A DNA stretch of 64,000 nt, from assembly GCF_901827205.1 (NCBI RefSeq), contig NZ_LR594675.1:4774001-4838000 (forward strand). Direction: 5' to 3'. Position numbers and translations under genes: made by a program. The DNA comes from Variovorax sp. PBS-H4. GTDB taxonomy: Bacteria > Pseudomonadota > Gammaproteobacteria > Burkholderiales > Burkholderiaceae_C. The notes under the pieces are model-generated. The model did no database searches. It was not told the DNA's origin and saw only the letters and a program-made list of their open reading frames with translations. The first letter of the stretch is position 1, and the number at the start of each line of letters is the position of its first letter. Positions 1-8,954 of the stretch are shown here, in pieces.

Positions 1-322
1 TTCGGTTTCCCTCGGTAACCGGGCCGTTGTAGACGGCATCCATCACGGGCCCGCGGTCCGTGTCGGCGCCGTGCACGGCGTCGTGATGCGCGATCGCGCC
101 CACCGATTCCATCGAAGGATTGCCGGCGGACTGGCTGCTCGCGGATTCGTCGAGCTCATTGGGTTGCTGAGGCACCGGCTTCTGCAAGCCGTCGCCGCTG
201 GCCTGGGCCCAGCGCGTTTCGCCAGCCGCGGCGCTGCGTCCCGGCTTGGGCGACCCTTCCTTGCTCGTCGCGCGGTCCGCGGTTTCGCCTTCGGCTGTTC
301 CGGGTGTGTGTCTCGTGTTCAC
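1..322 (-). CDS. Conserved hypothetical protein, N-terminal part only
   Basis: A reading frame opens at a GTG (322-320) preceded by AGGAAG at good spacing and stays open to the left edge of the window, so only about the first 107 residues are seen. The product begins MNTRHTPGTAEGETADRATS and is rich in Gly, Ala, Ser, Glu and Gln, with no signal peptide, membrane segment or recognisable domain. Low-complexity polar composition suggests a disordered soluble N-terminus. I associate this kind of N-terminus with uncharacterised Comamonadaceae proteins but cannot assign a function. The GTG start rests on the ribosome binding site and on the lack of a better ATG. It lies 140 bp downstream of the radical SAM gene on the same strand. 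Confidence 0.55.
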   Translation of the reverse strand, partial: MNTRHTPGTAEGETADRATSKEGSPKPGRSAAAGETRWAQASGDGLQKPVPQQPNELDESASSQSAGNPSMESVGAIAHHDAVHGADTDRGPVMDAVYNGPVTEGNR

Positions 323-461
323 GGAGTACTTCCTGTCGGTGTTTTCAATGCCCCATGCTGCCGAGGCCCGGCGCTCTGCCGGTAAGGTTTTGCTCACAGC
401 GGCCGTAGGAGATCGAGTAAGGGCGCCGTTGCCGGCGATGCGCGGCGTCGCCGAATCAGGC

Positions 462-1550
462 CTAGAACAGACTCCCCTGCCCTGCAGCACCGGGTGGCCG
501 GAACGCGCCAAGGTCGAGCGCGATGCGCTCCCGATTGAAGCCCAGCCGCTGCGCTGCCTTCTCGAAGCGCTGGCGGATCAGCTCGGCCCACAAGCCACTT
601 CCGACCATGCGCGTGCCGAACGACGCGTCGTAGTCCTTGCCGCCGCGCATCTCATGGATGCGCGCCATGATGCGCGCGGCGCGCTGCGGATAGTGCAGCT
701 CCAGCCACTGCTTGAAGAGCGGCGCCACCTCCCAGGGCAGCCGGATCACCGTATAGAAGGCGCTGCGCGCACCGGCCTCCCAGGCGGCCTCGAGCACCTT
801 CTCCATGTCCTCGGTGACGAAGGGAATCTGCGGCGCCACGCTTACGCCCACAGGAACGCCCGCCTCGGCCAGCGTGCGCACCGTGCGCAGTCGCCGATGC
901 GGCGCGGCGGCGCGCGGCTCCAGCTTGCGCGCGAGCTCGCCGTCCAGCGTGGTGATGGTGACGTAGACCGCCGCGAGATGCTGCGCGGCCATGGGGGCGA
1001 TCAGGTCGAGATCGCGCTCGACGGCGCTGGACTTGGTGACCAGGCCGAAAGGATGGCGCACCTCCTGGAGCAGCTCGATCACCGATCGGGTCAGCCGCAG
1101 CTCGCGCTCGATGGGCTGGTAGCAGTCGGTTGCGGTGCCGATCGCCAGGTTTTGCGGCCGATAGCCGCGCCGGCCCAGTTCGGCGCGCAGCACTTCGACG
1201 ATGTTGCGCTTGGCGATCAGCTTGGTCTCGAAGTCCAGGCCGGGCGAGAGGTTCAGGTAGCTGTGCGTGGGCCGCGCGAAGCAATAGATGCAGCCGTGTT
1301 CGCATCCGCGGTAGGGATTGATCGAGCGGTCGAAGTGGATGTCGGGCGAGTCGTTTTCGCTCAGCACCGACTTCACGTCCTCGAAGCGCACCTCGGTCTG
1401 CAAGGGCGCAAGCGGATCGGCTGCGCCTTCCTCGAGGGTGCCCCAGCCATCGTCGAAGGCATCGCGGGCATCGCGCTCGAAGCGGTGGGGCAGCCGGGTT
1501 GCCGCACCTCGGCCCTTGATGACATGGAGGGGAATGAAAGCGTCGGGCAT
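462..1550 (-). CDS. PA0069-family radical SAM protein (SplB-like)
   Basis: A 362-residue radical SAM enzyme of the PA0069 family, distantly related to spore photoproduct lyase SplB. The iron-sulfur motif CxxxCxxC is seen as CEHGCIYC near residue 84, preceded by the family block SINPYRG. Such enzymes use a [4Fe-4S] cluster and S-adenosylmethionine to make a 5'-deoxyadenosyl radical; the true substrate of this family is not known to me. The ATG at 1550 has a GAAGGA ribosome binding site. A near-perfect LexA operator lies about 20 bp upstream, so the gene should be induced by DNA damage. As I recall, the Pseudomonas aeruginosa orthologue PA0069 is also in the LexA regulon. A DNA-repair role is therefore an inference from regulation and family. 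Confidence 0.9.
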   Translation of the reverse strand: MPDAFIPLHVIKGRGAATRLPHRFERDARDAFDDGWGTLEEGAADPLAPLQTEVRFEDVKSVLSENDSPDIHFDRSINPYRGCEHGCIYCFARPTHSYLNLSPGLDFETKLIAKRNIVEVLRAELGRRGYRPQNLAIGTATDCYQPIERELRLTRSVIELLQEVRHPFGLVTKSSAVERDLDLIAPMAAQHLAAVYVTITTLDGELARKLEPRAAAPHRRLRTVRTLAEAGVPVGVSVAPQIPFVTEDMEKVLEAAWEAGARSAFYTVIRLPWEVAPLFKQWLELHYPQRAARIMARIHEMRGGKDYDASFGTRMVGSGLWAELIRQRFEKAAQRLGFNRERIALDLGAFRPPGAAGQGSLF

Positions 1551-1568
1551 GGTCCTTCACCTCTGTGA

Positions 1569-1588
1569 AACTGTGTTTTCATACAGTA
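1569..1588 (-). promoter_or_regulatory. LexA (SOS) box
   Basis: The palindrome CTGT-N8-ACAG at 1571-1586, flanked as aaCTGTgttttcatACAGta, matches the proteobacterial LexA operator. It sits about 20 bp upstream of the radical SAM start codon at 1550, where a bound repressor would overlap the promoter. The plus-strand gene at 1721 is 130 bp away and less likely to be the target. Confidence 0.85.
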
Positions 1589-1720
1589 TTCCACCAAACT
1601 GCCGGGCGTGCACGCCGGGCCGATATCGAACCCTCGCGCCAAGTGCATCGCAGCGCGCAGCGGCCGAGTTCCATGGGCGCGGCAACTGCTAGCGGCCGGA
1701 AACTCACTAGACTGGCGTGA

Positions 1721-2788
1721 ATGACCACCGCGCCACTCGACGCCTTTCTGCACGCGATGCCAAAGACGGAGCTTCACTGCCACCTGTTCGGCACCGTGCG
1801 CCACGCCACCTTCGCTGCGCTCAATGAACGTGCGGGGTCGCCGCTGGCGCAGCAGGAGGTCGAGGACTTCTACACGCGCGGCGAGAAGCCCGTGGGCGTG
1901 TTGCGCGTCCTGCGCGCTCTCGACGCCCAGCTGCTGCGCACGCCGGACGACCTGCATCGGATCACGCTGGAATACCTCGAGGATGCCGCGGCGCACAACG
2001 TGCGCTACAGCGAGTTCTTCTGGAATCCGACGGGCACGGTGCATGTTTCCGGTATGGACTATGTGGACGCGCAGGCGGCGATCGTGCGCGCCATCCGCGA
2101 CGCGGAGCGCGACTTCGGCATCACCGGCCGCCTGGTCGCGGCGATCGACCGCGAGGCCACGCCCGAGGCCGCCGTCGAAATGGTGGAATGGGTGACGACG
2201 AACCGCTGTGAGGAAGTGATCGGCATCGGCATCGACTACCGCGAGGTCGACCGTCCGCCGGAGCTCTTCCTGCAGGCCTACCGCGACGCACGCCGCGCCG
2301 GGCTAAAGACCACTGCGCATGCCGGCGAGTTCGGCATGCCGTGGACGAACGTGCGCACCGCGCTCGACCTGTTGCAGGTGGACCGCATCGACCACGGGTA
2401 CACGGTGGTGGACCAGCCCGAATTCGCGCGCGAATGCGCGGATCGCGGCGTGCTTTTCACGGTGGTGCCGACCAACTCCTACTACCTGCGCACGCTGCCG
2501 CCGGCGCGCTGGGCTCTGGACCATCCCATCCGCCGCATGCCTGGCCTGGGCCTGCGCATTCATCCCAACACCGACGATCCCACGCTGCACAAGGTCACGC
2601 CCACCCAGGCCTGGGCCATGATGGTGCGCGACTTCGGCTTCGGCGTCGACGACCTGCGCACCTTCATGCTCAACGGCCTCGACGGCGCCTGGATCGACGA
2701 CGGCACGCGCCGTGCATGGCGCGCGCAATGGACCCAGCAATTCGATGCGCTGCGCGCACAACTTTCCCCAGACGCCGTTCCCTCCTGA
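1721..2788 (+). CDS. Adenosine deaminase family protein
   Basis: A 355-residue metal-dependent deaminase with a TIM-barrel fold. Visible family motifs are the metal-binding HxH near the N-terminus (LHCHLFG, residues 19-21), the catalytic TAHAGE, DHGY, and the C-terminal NTDDP that carries the metal-binding Asp. Length is close to the usual 330-350. Members hydrolyse adenosine, adenine or related amino-purines; LFGT in place of the more usual LDGS after the first HxH, and the EFFWNPTG stretch, mean the substrate should not be taken as adenosine without test. There is no signal peptide, so it acts in the cytoplasm. A Bug-type solute receptor starts 9 bp downstream, so the two are probably co-transcribed and may share a substrate. 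Confidence 0.85.
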   Translation: MTTAPLDAFLHAMPKTELHCHLFGTVRHATFAALNERAGSPLAQQEVEDFYTRGEKPVGVLRVLRALDAQLLRTPDDLHRITLEYLEDAAAHNVRYSEFFWNPTGTVHVSGMDYVDAQAAIVRAIRDAERDFGITGRLVAAIDREATPEAAVEMVEWVTTNRCEEVIGIGIDYREVDRPPELFLQAYRDARRAGLKTTAHAGEFGMPWTNVRTALDLLQVDRIDHGYTVVDQPEFARECADRGVLFTVVPTNSYYLRTLPPARWALDHPIRRMPGLGLRIHPNTDDPTLHKVTPTQAWAMMVRDFGFGVDDLRTFMLNGLDGAWIDDGTRRAWRAQWTQQFDALRAQLSPDAVPS

Positions 2789-2796
2789 AACCGACC

Positions 2797-3777
2797 ATGC
2801 CCAAGCTCGAGCCCCTGCTTTTTGCCTCCTTGTTGCTGGCCGCCGCACCCGGCGCGGCCCTTGCGCAGGCCGCCTGGCCGGCCGCCAAGCCCATCACGCT
2901 GATCGTGCCCTACTCGGCCGGCGGCAGCGTGGACTTCAACGCCCGCCTGGTCGCCACCAAGCTGGGCGAGCGGCTCAAGCAGTCGGTGGTGATCGAGAAC
3001 GTGACCGGTGCCGGCGGCGCCATCGGCGTGGCCAAGGCGGTGAATGCGGCGTCCGACGGCTACACGCTGGTGGCGGGTCCGGACAGCGCGATCGCCATCG
3101 GCAAGCTGATCAACCCCGCCGCCTTCAAGTTCGACCCGCTGAAGGACCTGGCGCCGGTGGGCATGCTCAATACGGCGCCCATGGTGCTGGTAGCGCGTCC
3201 CGGCTTGCCGGTGCAGAGCTATGCCGATTTCGTGAAGCTCGCGAAGGCTGCGCCCGGAAAATACAACTACGCGACCTCGGGGGTGGGCACGGTTCTTCAA
3301 CTGGCCATGGAACTGCTCAAGGAGAAGAGCGGCATTTTTGTCACCCACGTGCCCTACCGCGGCGGCGCGCAGATCGCCACCGACGTGATCGGCAATCAAG
3401 TCGACCTCGCGATGCTCGTCAGCACCAGCGCAATTCCGCACATCAATGGCAACCGCCTGAAGGCCCTCGGCGTCACTGGCAGCAAGCGGCTGGACGCGCT
3501 GCCCAACGTACCGGCCTTCGACGAGATGCCTGGCCTCAAGGGCTACTCGATGGTGAGCTGGACCGGCATCTTCGCGCCAGCGGCCACGCCGGCTGCGACG
3601 GTGAAGCGCCTCAACGAAGAACTCAACGCTGTGCTGAAGGACCCCGAAGTGCGCGCCAAGCTGCAGGAGCAAGGGGCCCTTCCCGGCAGCGGCACCGCCG
3701 AGGAACTCGCCACGTTCGTCCAGGCCGAGTTCGCGCGCAACCGCAAGATCGTGCAGGCCGCGAACATCAAGGAGTGA
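2797..3777 (+). CDS. Bug-family (TctC-like) periplasmic solute-binding protein
   Basis: A 326-residue exported receptor with an N-terminal signal peptide (about residues 1-24, ending ALAQA). The body has the Bug signature: a start like PITLIVPYSAGGSVDFNAR, then ENVTGAGGAIG and VPYRGGAQ. Bug proteins bind carboxylates or other small organic molecules for tripartite tricarboxylate transporters; no TctA/TctB membrane genes are nearby, which is usual for this expanded orphan family in Burkholderiales. The ATG at 2797 lies 9 bp after the adenosine-deaminase-like gene, which suggests co-expression. The ligand cannot be predicted from sequence. The 210 bp after it up to 3988 show no convincing gene. 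Confidence 0.9.
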   Translation: MPKLEPLLFASLLLAAAPGAALAQAAWPAAKPITLIVPYSAGGSVDFNARLVATKLGERLKQSVVIENVTGAGGAIGVAKAVNAASDGYTLVAGPDSAIAIGKLINPAAFKFDPLKDLAPVGMLNTAPMVLVARPGLPVQSYADFVKLAKAAPGKYNYATSGVGTVLQLAMELLKEKSGIFVTHVPYRGGAQIATDVIGNQVDLAMLVSTSAIPHINGNRLKALGVTGSKRLDALPNVPAFDEMPGLKGYSMVSWTGIFAPAATPAATVKRLNEELNAVLKDPEVRAKLQEQGALPGSGTAEELATFVQAEFARNRKIVQAANIKE

Positions 3778-3987
3778 CATCCGAGCGCTGCATGCCCGGC
3801 ATATCGTCGAACGCCTGCACCTGCTCGATGGCCCGCGGCGTGCGCACGGCGAACCTGCGACGGATTTCCATGGCGGACACGTAAATCTCGCCAAATCTCT
3901 TCGAGGGCCGGGATCTCGAAGTCAGTTGCGTAGCATCCTTCCGCGCCCCGCGAGATGCGGTTCTCCAAAGCTGACTTCTAGACGTTC

Positions 3988-5550
3988 ATGACTTCATTGC
4001 TGCGCTACGCAACCCTCGTCATCGCGTGCCTCATCACGGGCTGCGCGAGCTTGCCGCCCGCCGCGCCCCGCGCCCCCGAGCAGGCAATCCCCGCTTCCCC
4101 GCAAACAGAACTCGGGCGCATCGCGCTGTCATCGAAAGCGGGTCCCACCGATCGCTCTGCCGTGCGTCCGTTGCCCCAGGCCAGTTTCGCGCTCGATGCC
4201 CGGCTCGAGCTCATCCGCCGAGCGCAAGCCTCGCTGGATGTGCAGTCCTACCACCTCGGCAATGACAAGACCGGCCTCCTGATCCTGCGCGAGCTGCGCG
4301 ACGCAGCCCGGCGCGGCGTGAGAGTCCGGTTGCTGCTCGATGACTTCCATACGGCGGGCCTCGATCGCGCTTTGCTCGCCCTGGCCGCGGAGTCCGGCGC
4401 CGAAATACGCTTGTTCAATCCGTTTGCGAGCGGCCGCGAGCATGCGGCCACCCGCTGGGTCAGCTTCTTCAGCGACTTCAGCCGGCTCAACCATCGCATG
4501 CACAACAAGCTCCTTGTCGCGGACGGCGCCATCGCGATCGCAGGCGGTCGCAACATGGCAGACGAATACTTCATGCGCAGCGACGGGGCCAACTTTCTCG
4601 ACTTCGAGCTACTGATGGCCGGCCCTGTCGTACCCCAGTCCGCGCGCATCTTCGACGAGTACTGGAACAGCGACGTGGTGTACCCGTTGGCCGAGGTGGT
4701 GCACACGCAGGACACGCCGCAGACGCTGAAAGACGAGTTCGAGCTCGCCAGCTCCGAGGCACGCCTCCCCCGGCCCGACACGCCAGCCGATGCCGACGCC
4801 TTCGGCGAGCCCCCGCTGGGCAAGGAACTCGCGCGCGGAGAGCTCCGGTGGATGCAAGCCGAGGCAGATGCTTTTGCAGACAGCCCGAACAAGGCCATCG
4901 GAACGCGACCTGCTGGCGCGGTGACGCTCGCGCAACGCTGGTACGCGGCCATGGAAGCTGCCAAGTCGCAGTTGCTGGTGATCTCGCCGTACTTCATTCC
5001 GGGCGACAAGGGCATGGAACGCATCCGCGCCGCGCGGGCGCGCGGGCTGCCCATCACCGTCATCACCAACTCCCTGGCCGATACCGACGAGCCGCTGGTC
5101 AACGTCAACTACAACAGCTATCGGGTCGCGCTGCTCCAGGCCGGGGTCGAACTGTTCGAGGTGAGCTCGCGCCAGATGAAGCGCAACGGGGTCATGCGCC
5201 GGGCATTGCGCAATGCGCAAGGCCGACTGCACGGCAAGCTGGCGCTGATCGACCGCGAATGGGTCCTGCTCGGCTCGATGAACCTCGACCCGCGCTCGGC
5301 ACTGCTCAACACCGAATTCGGCGTGCGCGTGCGCAGCTTCGAGCTGACGCAAGCCCTGCACTACGCCTATCTGCTGGACAACGTCGAAGGCGTGTACCGC
5401 GTCAAGCTCGGGCCCGATGGCGAAAGCATCCAATGGGTGGGCACCGGCGATGAATCCAACGAAGTGCTGGACGACGAACCCGACTCCAGCATGCTGACGC
5501 GCCTTCAGCTGCTGATGTTCTCGTGGTTCGTCCCCGGCGACCAGCTCTGA
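3988..5550 (+). CDS. Phospholipase D family lipoprotein (cardiolipin-synthase-like)
   Basis: A 520-residue protein with a lipoprotein signal (lipobox ITGC at about residues 16-19) followed by a Pro/Ala-rich linker, so it is likely anchored in the outer membrane or periplasm. Two HKD phosphodiesterase motifs are present: HNKLLVADGAIAIAGGRN near residue 172 and HGKLALIDREWVLLGSMN near residue 415, as in PLD and bacterial cardiolipin synthases. Both catalytic His-Lys pairs are intact. This lipoprotein subgroup is usually annotated simply as phospholipase D family. The likely chemistry is transfer or hydrolysis of a phosphatidyl group; the physiological substrate is not known. It ends 17 bp before the end of the convergent CBS gene. 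Confidence 0.88.
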   Translation: MTSLLRYATLVIACLITGCASLPPAAPRAPEQAIPASPQTELGRIALSSKAGPTDRSAVRPLPQASFALDARLELIRRAQASLDVQSYHLGNDKTGLLILRELRDAARRGVRVRLLLDDFHTAGLDRALLALAAESGAEIRLFNPFASGREHAATRWVSFFSDFSRLNHRMHNKLLVADGAIAIAGGRNMADEYFMRSDGANFLDFELLMAGPVVPQSARIFDEYWNSDVVYPLAEVVHTQDTPQTLKDEFELASSEARLPRPDTPADADAFGEPPLGKELARGELRWMQAEADAFADSPNKAIGTRPAGAVTLAQRWYAAMEAAKSQLLVISPYFIPGDKGMERIRAARARGLPITVITNSLADTDEPLVNVNYNSYRVALLQAGVELFEVSSRQMKRNGVMRRALRNAQGRLHGKLALIDREWVLLGSMNLDPRSALLNTEFGVRVRSFELTQALHYAYLLDNVEGVYRVKLGPDGESIQWVGTGDESNEVLDDEPDSSMLTRLQLLMFSWFVPGDQL

Positions 5551-5566
5551 GCAAGCGCGCCAAGGC

Positions 5567-6016
5567 TCAGGACGACTCGTCTTCCGCCGGCCAGTCGCGG
5601 ATGTAGGCCTTGAGCATCTTGTTTTCGAAGTTCTGGCTGTCCACCACAGCCTTGGCCACGTCATAGAAGCTGATCACGCCCATCAGCATGCGCTGGTCGA
5701 TGACGGGCATGTAGCGTGCGTGGCGCTCGAGCATGATGCGGCGGATCTCGTCCAGGTCGGTCTCCAGCGTGCAGGTGACGGGGTGGTCGTCCATGGCCTT
5801 TCGCACCAGCGTGCCACCGACCTGTCCGCCATTGCCGACGATGGCAACGATGACCTCGCGAAAAGTCAGCATGCCCACGAGATCGCCATGCTCCATGACG
5901 ACCAGCGAGCCGATGTCCTTGTCCGCCATGACGGAGACGGCGTCGGCCAGGGGTTCTTCAGGCGTGATGGTGTAGAGCGTGTTGCCCTTCACGCGCAGGA
6001 TGTCGCTGACTTTCAT
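5567..6016 (-). CDS. CBS-domain protein
   Basis: A 149-residue cytoplasmic protein consisting of a tandem CBS pair (about residues 1-65 and 75-135) and nothing else. Characteristic stretches include DKDIGSLVVMEHGDLVGMLTFRE and YMPVIDQRMLMGVISFYDV. CBS pairs bind adenine nucleotides or SAM and act as energy or ligand sensors; a stand-alone pair probably regulates a partner protein, which cannot be identified here. The ATG at 6016 has a TGAGGAG ribosome binding site. It is transcribed away from metY and shares a short divergent upstream region with it. Confidence 0.88.
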   Translation of the reverse strand: MKVSDILRVKGNTLYTITPEEPLADAVSVMADKDIGSLVVMEHGDLVGMLTFREVIVAIVGNGGQVGGTLVRKAMDDHPVTCTLETDLDEIRRIMLERHARYMPVIDQRMLMGVISFYDVAKAVVDSQNFENKMLKAYIRDWPAEDESS

Positions 6017-6160
6017 GGTGTTGCTCCTCACTTGGCTCGGCGCTGCTGCCGAAATTGAATATAGCCCACAATGGCCGCCCGTCCACGGGCCCCGCCGCTG
6101 TCGCACCCATTGCGCGCGTAACGGGGCATTGCAGAATCGACCTTGCTTCGAAAGGCCTCC

Positions 6161-7471
6161 ATGCCCGGTTATTCCGATCCCGGCTTCGACACGCTCGCGC
6201 TGCACGCCGGTGCCGCGCCCGACGCGGCCACCGGCGCGCGCGCCGTGCCGATCCATCTCAGCACCTCCTTCGTGTTCGAATCGAGCGACCACGCGGCGGC
6301 GCTCTTCAACCTGGAGCGCGCCGGCCATGTGTACTCGCGCATCAGCAACCCCACCAATGCGGTGTTCGAGCAGCGCGTGGCTGCGCTGGAAGGCGGCGTC
6401 GGCGCCATCGCGACCGCCAGCGGGCAGGCTGCCCTGCACCTGTCGATCGCCACGCTGATGGGCGCGGGGGCGCACATCGTGGCCAGCACGGCGCTCTACG
6501 GCGGGTCGCAGAATCTTCTTCACTACACACTGCGGCGCTTCGGCATCGCGACGACCTTCGTCAAGCCGGGCGACCTCGACGGCTGGCGTGCCGCGATCCG
6601 GCCCGAGACGCGGCTCCTCTTCGGCGAGACCGTGGGCAACCCCGGCCTCGATGTGCTGGACATTCCGGCCGTCAGCGACATCGCGCACACGGCCGGGGTG
6701 CCGTTGCTGGTGGATTCCACGCTGACCTCGCCCTATCTGATCAAGCCCTTCGACTGGGGCGCCGACCTGGTCTACCACTCCGCCACCAAGTTCCTCTCGG
6801 GCCATGGCACGGTGATCGGCGGCGTGGTCGTCGACGGCGGCAGTTTCGACTGGGAACGCTCGGGCAAGTTCGCCGAGCTGACCCAGGCCTACGAAGGCTT
6901 CCACAACATGGTGTTCAGCGAGGAGAGCACGGTGGGCGCGTTCCTGCTGCGCGCGCGTCGCGAGGGGCTGCGCGACTTCGGCGCCTCGATGAGCCCGCAC
7001 ACCGCCTGGCTGATCCTGCAGGGCATCGAGACCCTGCCGCTGCGCATGGAGCGCCACATCGACAACACGCAGAAGGTGGTGGAGTTCCTGGCCTCGCACC
7101 CTTTCGTGGCGCATGTGGGGCATCCGCTGCTCGAATCCCATCCCAGCCATGCCCTGGCGGGCAAGCTGCTGCGCCACGGCGCCAAGGGTGCGGGTGCAGT
7201 CTTCAGCTTCGACCTCAAGGGCGACCGGCAACAGGGCAAGGTCTTCATCGAGACGCTCAAGCTCTTCAGCCATCTGGCCAACGTGGGCGACTGCCGCAGC
7301 CTGGTGATCCACCCCGCGAGCACCACGCACTTCCGCATGACGGACGACGCGCTCGCCGCTGCCGGCATCTCGCAGGGCACCATCCGGCTGTCGATCGGGC
7401 TGGAAGACCCGGCCGACCTGATCGACGACCTCAAGCGCGCGTTGAAGGCCGCCGAGAAAGCGGGCGCATGA
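6161..7471 (+). CDS. metY: O-acetylhomoserine aminocarboxypropyltransferase (homocysteine synthase)
   Basis: A 436-residue PLP enzyme of the Cys/Met metabolism family. The Schiff-base lysine is in YHSATKFLSGHGT; SNPTN and TASGQAA near the N-terminus are also typical. The length and the long C-terminal region ending in SIGLEDPADLIDDL fit MetY, which makes homocysteine from O-acetylhomoserine and sulfide. An O-succinylhomoserine sulfhydrylase (MetZ) is the main alternative. An in-frame start codon at 6143 is possible, but MPGYSDPGFDTLALH from the ATG at 6161 matches the normal family N-terminus. The last codon overlaps the next gene (ATGATG), indicating translational coupling. No SAM riboswitch is evident in the 144 bp upstream. 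Confidence 0.88.
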   Translation: MPGYSDPGFDTLALHAGAAPDAATGARAVPIHLSTSFVFESSDHAAALFNLERAGHVYSRISNPTNAVFEQRVAALEGGVGAIATASGQAALHLSIATLMGAGAHIVASTALYGGSQNLLHYTLRRFGIATTFVKPGDLDGWRAAIRPETRLLFGETVGNPGLDVLDIPAVSDIAHTAGVPLLVDSTLTSPYLIKPFDWGADLVYHSATKFLSGHGTVIGGVVVDGGSFDWERSGKFAELTQAYEGFHNMVFSEESTVGAFLLRARREGLRDFGASMSPHTAWLILQGIETLPLRMERHIDNTQKVVEFLASHPFVAHVGHPLLESHPSHALAGKLLRHGAKGAGAVFSFDLKGDRQQGKVFIETLKLFSHLANVGDCRSLVIHPASTTHFRMTDDALAAAGISQGTIRLSIGLEDPADLIDDLKRALKAAEKAGA

Positions 7472-8283
7472 TGGACCTCATCGTCAACGGTCACAAGACC
7501 TACTGCTACACCGGCGGCAAGGCCTTCGATGTCGCGAAGCCGACCGCGGTTTTCATCCACGGGGTGCTGAACGACCACAGCGTGTGGATCCTGCAAAGCC
7601 GCTGGTTCGCGCACCATGGCTGGAACGTGCTGGCGCTCGACCTGCCGGGGCATTGCCGAAGCGATGGCCCACCGCCGGCGAGCGTGGAAGAGGCGGCGGC
7701 GTTCGTGATCGCGCTGCTGGATGCGGCCGGCGTCGAGAAAGCCGCGCTGATCGGCCACAGCTTCGGATCGCTGATTGCGCTCGAGGTCGCCGCCCGCGCA
7801 CCGGGCCGCGCCTCACACCTGGCGCTGGTCGGCACCGCCTATCCGATGAAGGTCTCGCCGGCCCTGCTCGAAGGTGCGCTGAACGAGCCGCTGCGCGCAA
7901 TCGACATGGTCAACAGCTTCTCGCATTCGATGCTGGCGCCGCCGCCCTCCACGCTGGGCCCGGGCACCTGGCTGTACGGCGGCTCGCGGGCATTGATGCG
8001 CCGCGTGCTGGCGAGCAACCGCGAGGCCAATGTGTTCCACATCGGCTTCAAGGCCTGCAACGAGTACGCGGGCGGCGACGCCTCGATGGCCGCGGTGCAG
8101 TGCCCCATCCTGTTCGTGCTCGGCAAGTCCGACCAGATGACGCCGCCGCGTGCCACGCAGGCGTTGATCGCCAAGGCCGGCGGCGCGCGCGTGGTGCACG
8201 TGGCTGCCGGTCACCAGCTGATGAGCGAGGCGCCGGACGAAGTGCTGTTCGCGCTGCGGGATTTCCTCAACGCAGCGCGTTGA
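7468..8283 (+). CDS. Alpha/beta-fold hydrolase
   Basis: A 271-residue cytoplasmic alpha/beta hydrolase. The oxyanion region HGVLNDHSVW, the nucleophile elbow GHSFGS, the acid in GKSDQMTP and the catalytic His in GHQLM are all in place, so it should be active as an esterase, thioesterase or similar enzyme. It overlaps metY by four bases (ATGA) and the two are almost certainly one transcript; a link to methionine or homoserine-ester metabolism is possible but unproven, since family members of this type can act as acyltransferases or hydrolases. Its 3' end overlaps that of the convergent oxidoreductase gene by 17 bp. Confidence 0.85.
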   Translation: MMDLIVNGHKTYCYTGGKAFDVAKPTAVFIHGVLNDHSVWILQSRWFAHHGWNVLALDLPGHCRSDGPPPASVEEAAAFVIALLDAAGVEKAALIGHSFGSLIALEVAARAPGRASHLALVGTAYPMKVSPALLEGALNEPLRAIDMVNSFSHSMLAPPPSTLGPGTWLYGGSRALMRRVLASNREANVFHIGFKACNEYAGGDASMAAVQCPILFVLGKSDQMTPPRATQALIAKAGGARVVHVAAGHQLMSEAPDEVLFALRDFLNAAR

Positions 8284-8929
8284 TGTCGGGCATTTCCACC
8301 AGCGGCGTCCGCGCGCCCCCCTTGGCAACGGCCAGCATGGCGCGCCCGACCTGCTCGCTGGTCGTCACGTGGTTCGGGATCAGCCGCCGCAGCAGGCTGA
8401 ACACGGGGCCGAGCAGCAGGTAGATCCAGCGGTAGACCGCCGTCTTGGAGCGTACGCCGTGCAGCGGCTGGATGAAGCCGGGACGGAACATGTAGGCCGC
8501 CTTGAAGGGCAGGCGCATCAACGCGTTCTCGGTCTCGCCCTTGACGCGCGCCCACATGCGGGGCCCGCGCTCGGTACTGTCCGTGCCGGCGCCGGACACG
8601 TAGACGAAGCTCATCTGCGGATTGAGGCCCACCAGCATCTTCGCCGCGGCCAGCGTGATGTCGAAGGTGACGCGGCGGTATTCATCCTCGCTCATGCTGA
8701 CCGAGGAGACGCCCAGGCAGAAGAAGCAGGCGTCGAAGCCGGCGAGCTGCTCCCGGACCGCGCCGTAGTCCAGCAGGTCGGGCACCACCAGCTCGTGCAG
8801 CTTCGGGTGCTGCACGCCCGTGGTGCGCCGCCCGACGCTGAGTACCCGGCGCACGTCGGGGTCGAGCAGGCATTCGCGAAGTACGCCCTGGCCCACCATG
8901 CCGGTCGCGCCGAAGAGCAGGACATTCAT
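8267..8929 (-). CDS. NAD(P)-binding Rossmann-fold protein (atypical SDR)
   Basis: A 220-residue protein starting MNVLLFGATGMVGQGVLREC, with the dinucleotide-binding GATGMVG motif of extended or atypical short-chain dehydrogenases (the NAD-dependent epimerase, Tip30/HTATIP2-like group). YVSGAGTDS and the later MWARVKGETE give a likely Ser and Lys of an SDR-like active site, though the classical YxxxK is not clear. Function is likely a cytosolic NAD(P)H-binding reductase or regulatory protein. The substrate cannot be predicted. It tail-overlaps the alpha/beta hydrolase by 17 bp and lies 25 bp downstream of the thioredoxin-like gene on the same strand. Confidence 0.8.
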   Translation of the reverse strand: MNVLLFGATGMVGQGVLRECLLDPDVRRVLSVGRRTTGVQHPKLHELVVPDLLDYGAVREQLAGFDACFFCLGVSSVSMSEDEYRRVTFDITLAAAKMLVGLNPQMSFVYVSGAGTDSTERGPRMWARVKGETENALMRLPFKAAYMFRPGFIQPLHGVRSKTAVYRWIYLLLGPVFSLLRRLIPNHVTTSEQVGRAMLAVAKGGARTPLVEMPDINALR

Positions 8930-8954
8930 GGCTGGTTGCGGATCGTGGAAGACC

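Noticed and set aside
3778..3987. Possible small minus-strand gene between the Bug receptor and the PLD gene
   Set aside because: One frame reads plausibly (starting near 3870) but it is under 40 codons, matches nothing I know and lacks a clear ribosome binding site.
6017..6160. Possible SAM or methionine riboswitch upstream of metY
   Set aside because: No conserved core or terminator stem could be recognised in these 144 bp.
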